The notes below the pieces were generated by a model. That model ran no database searches. It saw only the letters and a program-made list of their open reading frames with translations, and was not told the DNA's origin. Source: Agromyces bracchium (GTDB taxonomy: Bacteria; Actinomycetota; Actinomycetes; Actinomycetales; Microbacteriaceae). From it: 64,000 nt of DNA. The stretch covers positions 186,001 through 250,000 of the forward strand of contig NZ_WMLB01000023.1 in the NCBI RefSeq assembly GCF_009709675.1. Reading direction: 5' to 3'. Below are positions 8,690 to 19,445 of the stretch, piece after piece; positions within the stretch are counted from its first letter, which is position 1, and each line of letters starts with the position of its first letter. A program made the position numbers and the translations under genes.

Positions 8690-10162
8690 ATGAGCACCCT
8701 CGACACGGCTGCGCAGCTCGGCACCGCCGGCTTCGACGACGCTGCGCTGCAGCAGAAGGCGAAGGACCATCTCTGGATGCACTTCGCGCGCCAGTCGACG
8801 ATGGAGGAGCACGGCGTGCCCATCATCACGCGAGGCGAGGGCCACCACGTCTTCGATGCCCAGGGCCGCAAGTACTTCGACGGCCTCTCGGGGCTCTTCG
8901 TCGTCAACGCCGGGCACGGGCGCCGCCGCCTCGCCGAGGTCGCAGCGAAGCAGGCGGAGGAGCTGGCCTTCTTCCCGATCTGGTCCTACGCGCACCCCGC
9001 GGCGATCGAACTCGCCGACCGGCTCGCCGGCTATGCACCCGGCGACCTCAACCGGGTCTTCTTCTCGACGGGTGGCGGCGAGGCGGTCGAGACCGCGTTC
9101 AAGCTCGCGAAGTACTACTGGAAGCTCAAGGGGCAGCCCACCAAGCACAAGGTGATCTCCCGCGCGGTCGCCTACCACGGCACGCCGCAGGGCGCCCTCG
9201 CGATCACCGGCATCCCGGCCATGAAGCAGATGTTCGAGCCGCTCACCCCCGGTGGCTTCCGCGTGCCGAACACGAACTTCTACCGCGCCGCCGACGTCGG
9301 GGCGCCGTCCGACGACCTCGAGGCGTTCGGCCTGTGGGCGGCGAACCGCATCGAGGAGATGATCCTGTTCGAGGGTCCGGAGACGGTCGCGGCCGTCTTC
9401 CTCGAGCCGGTGCAGAACTCGGGCGGCTGCTTCCCGCCGCCTCCCGGCTACTTCCAGCGCGTCCGCGAGATCTGCGACCAGTACGACGTCCTGCTCGTCT
9501 CCGACGAGGTCATCTGCGCGTTCGGTCGCATCGGGCACATGTTCGCCTGCGACGCCTACGGCTACGTGCCCGACATGATCACCTGCGCGAAGGGCATGAC
9601 CTCGGGGTACTCGCCCATCGGCGCGACGATCGTGTCCGAGAAGATCTACGAGCCGTTCAAGACCGGCAACACGTCCTTCTACCACGGCTACACGTTCGGC
9701 GGGCACCCGGTCTCGGCTGCCGTCGCGCTCGAGAACCTCGACATCTTCGAGGAGGAGGGCCTGAACGAGCGGGTGCGCGAGAACTCGCCGCTCTTCCGCG
9801 CCGAGCTCGAGAAGCTGCTCGACATCCCGATCGTCGGCGACGTTCGAGGCGACGGCTACTTCTTCGGGATCGAGCTGGTCAAGGACCGCGCGACCCGGGA
9901 GACCTTCAACGACGAGGAGTCGGAGGACCTCCTTCGCGGATTCCTGTCGAAGGCGCTCTTCGATGCGGGCCTCTACTGCCGCGCCGACGACCGCGGGGAC
10001 CCCGTGATCCAGCTCGCGCCCCCGCTCACGATCGGCGTGCCCGAGTTCCAGGAGATCGAGCAGATCCTGCGGGGCGTGCTCACCGAGGCGGCCGACCGCG
10101 CCGCCCGGTTCACCGGTCACCGGCACGGCGGCGAGCACCTCCTCGTTCCCGCCCGGGTCTGA
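8690..10162 (+). CDS. Class III PLP aminotransferase (putrescine/omega-amino acid type)
   Basis: A 490-aa fold-type I aminotransferase. SDEVICAFGR supplies the PLP pyridine-binding Asp (D272), and CAKGMTSGY contains the Schiff-base Lys (K301). The sequence resembles the actinobacterial SpuC-like group that transfers amino groups from putrescine or other omega-amines to pyruvate, but substrate cannot be fixed by reading. ATG 8690 has AAGGAG 7 bases upstream. Co-directional with the Lrp regulator 28 bases before it and paired with the divergent dehydrogenase. A strong hairpin follows at 10181. Confidence 0.9.
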   Translation: MSTLDTAAQLGTAGFDDAALQQKAKDHLWMHFARQSTMEEHGVPIITRGEGHHVFDAQGRKYFDGLSGLFVVNAGHGRRRLAEVAAKQAEELAFFPIWSYAHPAAIELADRLAGYAPGDLNRVFFSTGGGEAVETAFKLAKYYWKLKGQPTKHKVISRAVAYHGTPQGALAITGIPAMKQMFEPLTPGGFRVPNTNFYRAADVGAPSDDLEAFGLWAANRIEEMILFEGPETVAAVFLEPVQNSGGCFPPPPGYFQRVREICDQYDVLLVSDEVICAFGRIGHMFACDAYGYVPDMITCAKGMTSGYSPIGATIVSEKIYEPFKTGNTSFYHGYTFGGHPVSAAVALENLDIFEEEGLNERVRENSPLFRAELEKLLDIPIVGDVRGDGYFFGIELVKDRATRETFNDEESEDLLRGFLSKALFDAGLYCRADDRGDPVIQLAPPLTIGVPEFQEIEQILRGVLTEAADRAARFTGHRHGGEHLLVPARV

Positions 10163-10180
10163 CGCCCGATCGCGACCCTC

Positions 10181-10216
10181 GAAGCGCCCGGATCCCGACG
10201 GATCCGGGCGCTTCGG
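10181..10216. terminator. Perfect hairpin terminator between convergent genes
   Basis: A 16-bp perfect stem (CGAAGCGCCCGGATCC and its complement) closes a CGAC tetraloop. It lies 18 bases after the aminotransferase stop and 33 bases before the end of the convergent DUF4192 gene, so it can serve both strands. There is no long T-run, as is usual in GC-rich actinobacteria. Confidence 0.85.
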
Positions 10217-10249
10217 CGCAGATCCGCCCTGATCGTCTGGTCCGCATCC

Positions 10250-11479
10250 CTACTCGGCCCGATCCGTTGCCGAGGGTGCGCCCGGAAGCGGCTCGGAGAA
10301 CGCCCACTCGGGGAGCTCGCCGAGGGCGAGGAAGCGGTGCAGGAGTCCGGCCATCGTGTGCTCGGGCGTCTCGTCGAGGGCGAGGTCGATGAGCGCGCCC
10401 GCGGCGGATCCGCGCCCGAGCGCCCAGGCCAGCCATCCGGCCACGCAGAGCGCGCCCGTGCGGCGGCCGATCGGCGCGTTGCCGATGGCGGTGCCGAGCA
10501 CCTCGAGGCTCGCCCGGACGCGGTCGACGTCGGGGCGGATGGTCGAACGCCCGAGCATGAGCCGCGACAGGAAGCCGTCGACGCTCTCGTGCTCGCCGGG
10601 TGCCCGAGGCGGCGCCGAGTCCGGGCTTTCGGAGGCGTCGCGTCCGCGATCGGCGTCCCGTCGAAGGCGGTCGTCCTCGGCCGAATCGAATGCGAGTTCC
10701 CCGACGACCGGGCCGAACGCCGCCTGGAGCATCATCGCGTCCCGGATCGGCGGCTGGTCGGCGAGGGCGAGGAGCCACGCGAGCTCCTCGGGGCTCCCGT
10801 CGCCACGTCCGGCAGCGATCCGCTCCACGAGGATGAGCGGATCCACCGCCTCCCCGAGCACGCGCTCGAGGAGGTCGACGACCGTCTCGTCGTCGCCTCG
10901 GCCCCGACCGTCCGGCGCGGGAAGCCCGTCGAGGATCACGCGGATCCGGCCCGCGAGCGCGTCGTCCGGTTCGGCGATGCGCACCAGGTCCGCCGCGGAG
11001 TCGGCGAGTCCCGCCGCGAGCTCCGTCACCTCGGTCGAGGCCTCGGACACGGCCGCGCTCTCCTCGATGAGTCGGAGCGGCATCCCCTCGTCCGGCAGGT
11101 CGTCGTCGAACATCGAGCCCCAGCCGTTCGGAGCCACCGTCAGCGCATCCCGGACGACGAATCCGGCCTCCTCGGCGCGACGCGCGAGGCAGTCGAGGAT
11201 GTACCGATTCGGCATTCCGTCGCCCTGCCCGAACGGCCGATCGCCATAGGCGACGGGCACGATCGCGTCGACCCTCGGGATGCGGCACAGGGTGCCGAGG
11301 AGCGCCGTCGCCACGGCGTCGGCACGGTCGGCGTCGGGCAGGTCGTGTCGGAGCACCGCCGTCGTCCGGTTGCCCTCGAAGGCGACGCAGACGAGGGAGC
11401 GAGCGGGCCGATAGCCGGCCAGGACGGGGACGAGGGCGAGGAAGTCGTGCGCAGCGCCGGCGCGGATGATGGTCGTCAT
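10250..11479 (-). CDS. DUF4192 family protein
   Basis: A 409-aa protein recognisable as the actinobacterial DUF4192 family from its N-terminal third (ARSLVCVAFEGNR, VVPVAYGDRPFG and surrounding text). Function is unknown. No signal peptide, membrane segment or catalytic signature was seen; residues about 270-310 are Asp/Arg/Ser-rich and probably disordered. ATG 11479 begins MTTIIRAG. It stands alone, convergent with the aminotransferase and divergent from ogt. Confidence 0.88.
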   Translation of the reverse strand: MTTIIRAGAAHDFLALVPVLAGYRPARSLVCVAFEGNRTTAVLRHDLPDADRADAVATALLGTLCRIPRVDAIVPVAYGDRPFGQGDGMPNRYILDCLARRAEEAGFVVRDALTVAPNGWGSMFDDDLPDEGMPLRLIEESAAVSEASTEVTELAAGLADSAADLVRIAEPDDALAGRIRVILDGLPAPDGRGRGDDETVVDLLERVLGEAVDPLILVERIAAGRGDGSPEELAWLLALADQPPIRDAMMLQAAFGPVVGELAFDSAEDDRLRRDADRGRDASESPDSAPPRAPGEHESVDGFLSRLMLGRSTIRPDVDRVRASLEVLGTAIGNAPIGRRTGALCVAGWLAWALGRGSAAGALIDLALDETPEHTMAGLLHRFLALGELPEWAFSEPLPGAPSATDRAE

Positions 11480-11679
11480 ACGGGCAGCGTGCTCCGGTCG
11501 CCGGGCGTTCGGCCGGCGCCCGCGGATCTCGATCCGTCGACGGCGTCCGTCCGGCTCGTGGAGGACGAGTCGGTCGGAATCGCACCCGAGCCGTCCTCCA
11601 CAGCGAGCGCTCCGCGTCGACGGCGCGCGGTGTCCGATTCCCGCCAGTCGATGACGGATGCCGCGCCTATCCTCGAATC

Positions 11680-12174
11680 ATGACCTCCCCATACCTCCTC
11701 CTCCGGACCTCCAGCCCGATCGGGCGGATCGAGCTCCAGGCCGACGACGACGCGCTCACCTCTCTGACCATCGAGCGCGACGGCGCGCTCCCGCACGACG
11801 ACGTCCCCGAGCGTCCCTCTCCCCTGCTCGAGTCCGCGCGCGACCAGCTTGCGGAGTACTTCGACGGGCGGCGCACGGGCTTCGACCTCCCCGTCCGACT
11901 CGACGGCACGCCGTTCCAGCGCGCGGTGTGGGCCGAACTCCGGCGTCTCGGCTGGGGAGAGGCGACCTCCTATGGTGCGCTCGCAGCGGCCGTCGGCAAG
12001 CCCGGATCCGCCCGCGCGATCGGCGGGGCCGTCGGCGCGAACCCGATGCCCATCATCGTGGGGTGCCATCGCGTGCTGGCGTCGGACGGCCGGATCACCG
12101 GCTACTCGGGCGGCGAGGGCATCCCGACCAAGCTCTGGCTGCTCGGGCACGAGCAGATCGGCTTCGCGGCGTGA
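11680..12174 (+). CDS. ogt: Methylated-DNA--protein-cysteine S-methyltransferase
   Basis: A 164-aa O6-alkylguanine repair protein that irreversibly accepts alkyl groups from DNA. The C-terminal domain is complete: TPFQRAVWAEL helix, the TSYGALA segment and the active-site region IIVGCHRVL with acceptor Cys129. The usual PCHR motif reads GCHR here, with Gly for the cis-Pro position. There is no N-terminal AraC/Ada domain. The stop overlaps the next start (GTGA), so it is coupled to the 3-methyladenine glycosylase, giving a two-enzyme alkylation repair unit. Confidence 0.92.
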   Translation: MTSPYLLLRTSSPIGRIELQADDDALTSLTIERDGALPHDDVPERPSPLLESARDQLAEYFDGRRTGFDLPVRLDGTPFQRAVWAELRRLGWGEATSYGALAAAVGKPGSARAIGGAVGANPMPIIVGCHRVLASDGRITGYSGGEGIPTKLWLLGHEQIGFAA

Positions 12175-12812
12175 CGTCGCCGACCCGTCCCGACGTCGTG
12201 ATCGGCGAAGACGGCCTCTCCCGATGCGCGTGGGGTGCATCCGACCCGGAGTACCGGCGCTACCACGACGAGGAGTGGGGTACGCCCCAGCACGACTCCG
12301 ACGTGCTGTTCGAGAAGCTCTGCCTCGAGGGCTTCCAGGCGGGGCTGTCCTGGATCACGATCCTGCGCCGTCGGCCGGCCTTCCGTGAGGCGTTCCACGG
12401 GTTCGACCCCGCCCGAGTCGCCGAGATGGGCGACGACGACGTCGATCGGCTCTTGGGCGACGCGCGCATCATCCGCCACCGTGGCAAGATCGAGGCCACG
12501 ATCTCCAATGCGAGGGCGACGCTCGCGCTCGACGGCTCGCTCGACGAACTCCTGTGGAGCTTCGCGCCCGCGCCGCGATCCGCACCGCCGGTGAGCTTCA
12601 CCGAGGTTCCGGCCACGACGTCCGAGTCGACCGCGCTCAGCAAGCGACTCCGCGCCCTCGGCTTCCGCTTCGTCGGGCCGACGACCATGTACGCGCTCAT
12701 GCAGGCGATGGGGATGGTCGACGACCACCTCGCCGGATGCCATCGGTCCCTCACGGGTGCGGAGTTCCGCGACGGCCCGTCGGGCACGCCGATCGCCGCT
12801 GTGCGCGGCTGA
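12171..12812 (+). CDS. tag: DNA-3-methyladenine glycosylase I
   Basis: A 213-aa base-excision enzyme removing 3-methyladenine. Conserved family features are present: CAWGASDPEYRRYHDEEWG near the N-terminus with Cys and His zinc ligands, GFQAGLSWITIL, and a C-terminal His/Cys pair in DDHLAGCHR. GTG 12171 overlaps the ogt stop by 4 bases. A much longer open frame upstream lies inside ogt and is not real. It is convergent with yaaA after 15 bases. Confidence 0.93.
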   Translation: MTSPTRPDVVIGEDGLSRCAWGASDPEYRRYHDEEWGTPQHDSDVLFEKLCLEGFQAGLSWITILRRRPAFREAFHGFDPARVAEMGDDDVDRLLGDARIIRHRGKIEATISNARATLALDGSLDELLWSFAPAPRSAPPVSFTEVPATTSESTALSKRLRALGFRFVGPTTMYALMQAMGMVDDHLAGCHRSLTGAEFRDGPSGTPIAAVRG

Positions 12813-12827
12813 TCGCACGACCCGGAT

Positions 12828-13586
12828 TCAGGCGACGAGTTCGAGCTCCACGGGTGACGACAGGCGCTCGGCCCCGGGCTCGAGACGGAATCCCGCCGCG
12901 GCGGACCATGCGATCAGGTCCTCGCGGGTCTCGAGCTCCGGTCGAGCCTCGAGCAGCGCACGAGTGAACAGCCCCTTCGCCCGCTTGTTGAAGTGGTTCA
13001 ATGCGCGCCGGCGACCGACGTCGTCGATCGTGACGATGCGGAGGAAGACCGAATCCGGCCGAACCGGGGCGGGGCCGAGTTCCACGTACCCCTCCGACCG
13101 CAGGTCGATGATCAGTCCGTCATGGGCGAGGAGTGCGTCCCGGATCGCCTCGCGCCAGAGCGGCTTCAGCCGAAGCCCGGGAAGGCGGGAGTCGTGCGAG
13201 AGCCGGTAGGCCGGGATCGGGTCCCCGGCTCCGACCAGCCCGAGGAGCGCGGAATGCACCGCCACGTGCCGCGCAGCGAACGCGCGCGCCGCCGGGTCCA
13301 GGCTCGGCGCGTCCAGGGCGTCGTAGAGCACGCCCGTGTACCGGTCGAGCGCCGGCATGGTCGCCGAGCTCAGGAGTCTCCGGTTGCGGTCGACCTCGGC
13401 GGCCTGTCGCGGACCGAGCTTCAACGCGCGCATCATCGCCTCGGCATCGGCGGCGAGCTCGGACGTCGCCCGGATCGTCTCGACGCGAGCATCACGAAGC
13501 GACGGGAACGAGAGCGCATCGAGCGAGATCGGTTCGGCTGCGCCCCCGTCGCGCTTGGTCTCGGAGGGAGGAAGCAGGATCAGCAC
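12828..13586 (-). CDS. yaaA: YaaA/DUF328 family peroxide-stress protein
   Basis: A 252-aa member of the YaaA (DUF328/UPF0246) family, identified by the N-terminal ILLPPSETKR, the YTGVLYDAL block and the C-terminal HFNKRAKG motif. In E. coli YaaA lowers free iron and DNA damage during peroxide stress and binds DNA; that role is carried over by family only. GTG 13586 shares one base with the stop of the upstream P-loop kinase (TAGTG), so it is coupled to it. Confidence 0.88.
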   Translation of the reverse strand: MLILLPPSETKRDGGAAEPISLDALSFPSLRDARVETIRATSELAADAEAMMRALKLGPRQAAEVDRNRRLLSSATMPALDRYTGVLYDALDAPSLDPAARAFAARHVAVHSALLGLVGAGDPIPAYRLSHDSRLPGLRLKPLWREAIRDALLAHDGLIIDLRSEGYVELGPAPVRPDSVFLRIVTIDDVGRRRALNHFNKRAKGLFTRALLEARPELETREDLIAWSAAAGFRLEPGAERLSSPVELELVA

Positions 13587-14158
13587 TATGCGGCGATGAA
13601 GGCCAACGCGGCCTCGACGTTCACTCCGAGCGGTTCGACGCTGTCGATCGTCACCCGGGGCAGCGCCGAGCTCGGTCCGGTCCAGGGCGCGTACCCGTCG
13701 AGGCTCTGCTCGACCGCGCGCCACGTCGTCTCGTCGAGGTGCGGCAGGTTGCGCTCCCGCTTCTCGAGTCGCTCCTTGTGGACCGATGCATCGGAGCAGA
13801 CGACCTCGATGACGCGGAGGCGCACCTCGGCGCGCTCGGCGAGGTCGCGCCACTGCAGGCGGGCCGACTCCGCCGCGTTCACGGCGTCGACGATCACGGT
13901 GCGACCCGAGTCGAGTTCCTTCTCCGCGATCTGCTCGGCCACCAGGTAGGCGGCGAGGCCGGTCGGCTGGTCGGCGTCGATCCCGGCCCGTAGGATCGCG
14001 GATTCGATGGGGTCCACCGACACGACCGTTGCGCCGAGGCGGGCGCCGACGATCTCACCGATCGTCGACTTGCCCGCGCCCGGCAGCCCGGCCATGACGA
14101 TGAGCTGGGTGACGCTCAGGTCACCGAACTGACGGTCGAACGGCTGCTCCCCCTGCAT
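13586..14158 (-). CDS. Small P-loop kinase/ATPase of the zeta-toxin-like (AAA_33) type
   Basis: A 190-aa P-loop protein. Walker A is GLPGAGKST near residue 25, a Walker-B-like strand TVIVDAV lies near residue 95, and the C-terminal half has the Arg-rich lid (KERLEKRERN). This layout fits gluconate-kinase/zeta-like small-molecule kinases; the substrate is unknown. ATG 14158 has AAGGAG 6 bases upstream. It sits 9 bases after atpC and overlaps yaaA, so it may be read through from the ATP synthase operon. No antitoxin-like partner is visible, so a toxin role is not supported. Confidence 0.8.
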   Translation of the reverse strand: MQGEQPFDRQFGDLSVTQLIVMAGLPGAGKSTIGEIVGARLGATVVSVDPIESAILRAGIDADQPTGLAAYLVAEQIAEKELDSGRTVIVDAVNAAESARLQWRDLAERAEVRLRVIEVVCSDASVHKERLEKRERNLPHLDETTWRAVEQSLDGYAPWTGPSSALPRVTIDSVEPLGVNVEAALAFIAA

Positions 14159-14167
14159 CCGCGCTCC

Positions 14168-14428
14168 TTACGCGAGCGCGGCGCGCGACGCGACGACCTG
14201 CACCGCGTCGGACTGCACCGAGAGGAAGCCGTCCTCCGCGTTCGCGGTGATCTTCTCACCGCCGGGCAGGGTGACACGCACCTCGCCGCCGGCGAGGATC
14301 GCGAGCATCGGCTCGTGACCCGGCAGGATGCCGATCTCGCCTTCGACGGTGCGCGCCACCACCATGGCCGCCTCGCCCGACCAGACTTCCTGGTCGGCCG
14401 AGACGACGCTCACGTTGAGGGCGGCCAT
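14168..14428 (-). CDS. atpC: ATP synthase F1 epsilon subunit, short form
   Basis: An 86-aa epsilon subunit of the rotary stalk. The N-terminal beta-sandwich is complete (VVSADQEVWSG, GEIGILPGHEPML, PGGEKITAN), but the C-terminal two-helix domain found in about 130-aa homologues is absent. That domain can inhibit ATP hydrolysis, so the inhibitory mode should be missing. ATG 14428 follows the atpD stop after 2 bases. Last gene of the atp operon. Confidence 0.95.
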   Translation of the reverse strand: MAALNVSVVSADQEVWSGEAAMVVARTVEGEIGILPGHEPMLAILAGGEVRVTLPGGEKITANAEDGFLSVQSDAVQVVASRAALA

Positions 14429-14430
14429 GC

Positions 14431-15915
<1,485 letters not shown>

Positions 15916-16824
15916 CTACTTGGAGGAGGAGAGCGCGTCCGCTCCACCCACGATTTCTGCGATCTGCTGCGTGATCTCGGACTGGCGGGCCTCGTTGGCC
16001 AGTCGCGTGTAGTCCGTGATGAGCTTGTCGGCGTTGTCGGTGGCCGACTTCATCGCCTTCTGCGTGGCCGCGTGCTTCGCGGCGGCCGACTGCAGCATGG
16101 CGTTGAAGATGCGGCTCTCGATGTACACCGGGAGCAGTCCGTCGAGGACCGTCTCGGCGTCGGGCTCGAACTCGTAGAGCGGGAAGACCTCGGCCTTGCC
16201 CGACGGCGCGGCCTCCTCCTCGGCCTCGACGACCTCGAGCGGCAGCAGTCGCGTGACGACCGGCACCTGCGTGATGCGGCTGACGAACCGGTTGTAGACG
16301 ATGTGGATCTCGTCGACGCCGCCGTCGGCGCTGTCCCGGAGGAACGCCTCGAGGACGGCGTCCGCGACCTCCTTCGCGGTCTCGAACTCGGGATTGTCGG
16401 TGCCGCCGATCCAGCTGCGCTCGTAGTCGCGGCGCCGGAACGAGAAGTACCCGACCGACTTGCGGCCGATCAGGAAGTACACGACCTCCTTGCCCTGGCT
16501 GCGGAGCAGCTCGGCGAGCTCCTCCGACTCACGCAGGACCTGCGAGTTGAACGCGCCCGCGAGGCCGCGGTCGGACGTGAAGATCACGATGGCCGCACGG
16601 TCGACCCGCTCCGGCTCGGTCGTGAGCACGTGCGAGACGTTCGAGTAGCTGGCCACTGCCGAGACCGCGCGCGTGATCGCGTCGGAGTACGGCGTCGACG
16701 CGGCGACACGCGCCTGCGCCTTCTGGATCCGCGAGGCGGAGATGAGCTCCATCGCTCGCGTGATCTTCTTGGTCGTCTGCGCCGACTTGATCTTCTGGCG
16801 GTAGACCCGAAGCTGCGCTCCCAT
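15916..16824 (-). CDS. atpG: ATP synthase F1 gamma subunit
   Basis: A 302-aa central-stalk subunit. The N-terminal helix [14 protein letters not shown] with [13 protein letters not shown] and the C-terminal [21 protein letters not shown] helix are characteristic; they form the coiled coil that rotates inside alpha3beta3. The start has ACAGGAG upstream. The 91-base gap to atpA holds a strong hairpin (16852-16901). Confidence 0.97.
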   Translation of the reverse strand: MGAQLRVYRQKIKSAQTTKKITRAMELISASRIQKAQARVAASTPYSDAITRAVSAVASYSNVSHVLTTEPERVDRAAIVIFTSDRGLAGAFNSQVLRESEELAELLRSQGKEVVYFLIGRKSVGYFSFRRRDYERSWIGGTDNPEFETAKEVADAVLEAFLRDSADGGVDEIHIVYNRFVSRITQVPVVTRLLPLEVVEAEEEAAPSGKAEVFPLYEFEPDAETVLDGLLPVYIESRIFNAMLQSAAAKHAATQKAMKSATDNADKLITDYTRLANEARQSEITQQIAEIVGGADALSSSK

Positions 16825-16851
16825 GTTTCTCCTGTGTCCTGGCTTCCTGTT

Positions 16852-16901
16852 CCTGAGGCTCTCGGTTCGGCCGGTGCGGCCACGCCCCCGAGAGCCTCAG
16901 G
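16852..16901 (-). other. Intercistronic hairpin between atpA and atpG
   Basis: A 14-bp perfect stem (CCTGAGGCTCTCGG with its complement) and a 22-base loop lie between the atpA stop (16916) and the atpG ribosome site. It has the size of a terminator but sits inside an operon, so partial termination, RNA 3'-end protection or a processing site are the options. Confidence 0.75.
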
Positions 16902-16915
16902 GACGGCGGAATCGA

Positions 16916-18553
16916 CTAGCGACGACCCTTGACGATCTTCTCCTGGCCGACCTCTTCCTCGTCGATCGCCTCGAACTTCTCGCTGCCGACCGAGGCGAGC
17001 GGCTTGCCCTCGCCGGTCTGGAACTCGAGCTTGAACTTGTCGACCTCGGACTCGAGGGTCTCGGCCGTCTCGTCGGAGAGCACGTTGGTCTCGCGGAGGT
17101 CCGTGAGCACCGACGTGTTCCGGCCGAGGTAGTCGAGGAACTCGCGCTCGAAGCGCAGGATGTCCTCGACCGGGACCTCGTCGAGCTTGCCGTTGGTGCC
17201 GGCCCAGATCGAGACGACCTGCTCCTCGACGGGGTACGGCGAGTACTGCGGCTGCTTCAGCAGCTCGGTCAGGCGCGCGCCGCGCTCGAGCTGGCGACGG
17301 CTGGCCGCGTCGAGGTCGGAGGCGAACATCGCGAACGCCTCGAGCGAGCGGTACTGGGCGAGCTCGAGCTTCAGCGTCCCCGAGACCTTCTTGATCGACT
17401 TGACCTGGGCGTCGCCGCCGACTCGGGAGACCGAGATGCCGACGTCGACCGCCGGACGCTGGTTCGAGTTGAACAGGTCGGACTGGAGGAAGATCTGGCC
17501 GTCGGTGATCGAGATCACGTTGGTCGGGATGTACGCCGAGACGTCGTTGGCCTTGGTCTCGATGATCGGGAGACCGGTCATCGAACCCGCGCCGAGCTCG
17601 TCCGAGAGCTTCGCACAGCGCTCGAGCAGGCGCGAGTGCAGGTAGAAGACGTCACCGGGGTAGGCCTCGCGGCCCGGCGGGCGGCGGAGGAGCAGCGACA
17701 CCGCGCGGTAGGCCTCGGCCTGCTTCGACAGGTCGTCGAAGATGATCAGGACGTGCTTGCCGTCGTACATCCAGTGCTGGCCGATGGCCGAGCCGGTGTA
17801 CGGCGCGAGGTACTTGAAGCCCGCGGGGTCGGAGGCCGGAGCGGCGACGATGGTCGTGTACTCCATCGCGCCCGCGTCTTCCAGCGCGCCCTTGACCGAC
17901 GCGATGGTCGAGCCCTTCTGGCCGATCGCGACGTAGATGCAGCGGACCTGCTTGGTCGGGTCGCCCGACTCCCAGTTCGCCTTCTGGTTGATGATCGTGT
18001 CGATCGCGATCGCGGTCTTGCCGGTCTGGCGGTCGCCGATGATGAGCTGGCGCTGGCCGCGGCCGACGGGGATCATCGCGTCGATCGCCTTGATGCCGGT
18101 CTGGAGCGGCTCGTGGACCGACTTGCGCTGCATGACGCCCGGCGCCTGGAGCTCGAGCGCGCGGCGACCCTCCGTGGCGACCTCGCCGAGGCCGTCGATC
18201 GGGTTGCCGAGCGGGTCGACGACGCGGCCGAGGTAGCCCTCGCCCACGGGCACCGAGAGGACCTCGCCCGTGCGGGTCACCTCCATGCCCTCCTCGATGC
18301 CGGTGAACTCGCCGAGCACGACGACACCGATCTCGTCCTCGTCGAGGTTGAGGGCGAGGCCGAGCGTGCCGTCCGCGAACCTGACGAGCTCGTTCGCCAT
18401 GACCGAGGGCAGGCCCTCGACGTGGGCGATGCCGTCGGCCGCGTCGGTGACGTACCCGACCTCGGTCTTCTGCGCCGCGCCCGGCTCGTAGTCGCGGGCG
18501 AACTCCGAGAGAGCCGAACGGATCTCGTCGGGGCTGATGGAGAGTTCTGCCAT
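16916..18553 (-). CDS. atpA: ATP synthase F1 alpha subunit
   Basis: A 545-aa non-catalytic nucleotide-binding alpha subunit. Walker [12 protein letters not shown], the [12 protein letters not shown] strand and the family block near [11 protein letters not shown] are present. Two start codons are 6 bases apart (ATG 18559 and 18553); 18553 is preferred because AGGA is then 7 bases upstream instead of about 1. Three small hairpins occupy the 97 bases between atpH and this start, and another follows the stop. Confidence 0.97.
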   Translation of the reverse strand: MAELSISPDEIRSALSEFARDYEPGAAQKTEVGYVTDAADGIAHVEGLPSVMANELVRFADGTLGLALNLDEDEIGVVVLGEFTGIEEGMEVTRTGEVLSVPVGEGYLGRVVDPLGNPIDGLGEVATEGRRALELQAPGVMQRKSVHEPLQTGIKAIDAMIPVGRGQRQLIIGDRQTGKTAIAIDTIINQKANWESGDPTKQVRCIYVAIGQKGSTIASVKGALEDAGAMEYTTIVAAPASDPAGFKYLAPYTGSAIGQHWMYDGKHVLIIFDDLSKQAEAYRAVSLLLRRPPGREAYPGDVFYLHSRLLERCAKLSDELGAGSMTGLPIIETKANDVSAYIPTNVISITDGQIFLQSDLFNSNQRPAVDVGISVSRVGGDAQVKSIKKVSGTLKLELAQYRSLEAFAMFASDLDAASRRQLERGARLTELLKQPQYSPYPVEEQVVSIWAGTNGKLDEVPVEDILRFEREFLDYLGRNTSVLTDLRETNVLSDETAETLESEVDKFKLEFQTGEGKPLASVGSEKFEAIDEEEVGQEKIVKGRR

Positions 18554-18570
18554 TGCCATTTCCTTTTCTG

Positions 18571-18652
18571 AAGGGCCAGGCCCTTTTCTGTACCGCTTGT
18601 ACAGCTACTGGTGTGTCGCGGCGCAGGACGCCGGTCGTTGTCGTCCGGCGTC
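18571..18652 (-). other. Three consecutive hairpins between atpH and atpA
   Basis: Reading toward atpA: GACGCCGG/CCGGCGTC with a 10-base loop (18627-18652, touching the atpH stop), CTGTAC/GTACAG with a 5-base loop (18588-18604), and AAGGGC/GCCCTT with a CAG loop (18571-18585), immediately before the atpA ribosome site. They could tune atpA translation or mark an mRNA processing point. Confidence 0.65.
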
Positions 18653-19442
18653 AGCCGGCAAGCTTCTGCCTCAGGTCGTTGAGGCGGCTGGCGACGCTGC
18701 CGTCGATGACGTCGTCGCCGACCTGCACCCGCACGCCGCCGAGGACGTCGGGGTCGACGATGGCGTCGAAGCGGATGCGGCGGCCGGCCTGGGCCCCGAG
18801 CGTGCGCTCGAGACGGGCGATCTGGTCGTCGGTCAAGGGGGCGGCCGACGTCACGGTGGCGACGTCGAACCCGCGCTGGTCGGCGACGACGGATGCCGCG
18901 CCACGGAGCATCTCCCCGATGCGGCGACCACGGGGCGACTGCACGAGGTGGCGGACGATGAGCGTCGTCGCGGGCGCGGCCTTCGCGCCGAGCAGCCGCT
19001 CGACGAGCACGACCTTCGCCTCAGACGAACCGAGCTTGGACCCGAGGGCCAGCTCGAGCTCGGCGTCGGATGAGACCGTGCGCTGGAAGGCGTACAGCTC
19101 GCCGTCGACCTCCGCATCGCCCGCGGCATCCGCGGCGACCCGGAAGCCGGCCTCCTCGAGCCCGTCGAGGAAATCGGCCTGCGAGGACCACCGCTGCGAC
19201 GCCGCGCTCACGAGGAGCGACGCCGCAGCGGGCGCGATCCGGCCGCCGAAGACCCGCTTCACGAGCTCGGTCTTCTGGGCGGCGTCGGCCTCGTTGTCGG
19301 TGAGGGCGGTCCGCAGCTGCGGCGTGACCGCGATCACCCGGGTCGCGGCGAGGAGGTCGCCGGCCACCGGGAGCTCGGCCCGGCCGAGCGCCGCGAGCTC
19401 GGCTCGCGTGCCGGCCAGGGCCTCTCTCGTAGCGCTGCCCAT
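18651..19442 (-). CDS. atpH: ATP synthase F1 delta subunit
   Basis: A 263-aa OSCP/delta subunit joining F1 to the peripheral stalk. The C-terminal family signature is visible around VTSAAPLTDDQIARLE and the GGVRVQVGDDVIDGSV strand. It is about 85 residues longer than the E. coli protein, as is usual in actinobacteria, where the N-terminal region is extended. ATG 19442 follows the atpF stop after 3 bases. Confidence 0.94.
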   Translation of the reverse strand: MGSATREALAGTRAELAALGRAELPVAGDLLAATRVIAVTPQLRTALTDNEADAAQKTELVKRVFGGRIAPAAASLLVSAASQRWSSQADFLDGLEEAGFRVAADAAGDAEVDGELYAFQRTVSSDAELELALGSKLGSSEAKVVLVERLLGAKAAPATTLIVRHLVQSPRGRRIGEMLRGAASVVADQRGFDVATVTSAAPLTDDQIARLERTLGAQAGRRIRFDAIVDPDVLGGVRVQVGDDVIDGSVASRLNDLRQKLAG

Positions 19443-19445
19443 GGG

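Noticed and set aside
13586..14158. Zeta-toxin of a toxin-antitoxin pair
   Set aside because: Walker A and general fold agree, but there is no small antitoxin gene next to it; neighbours are atpC and yaaA.
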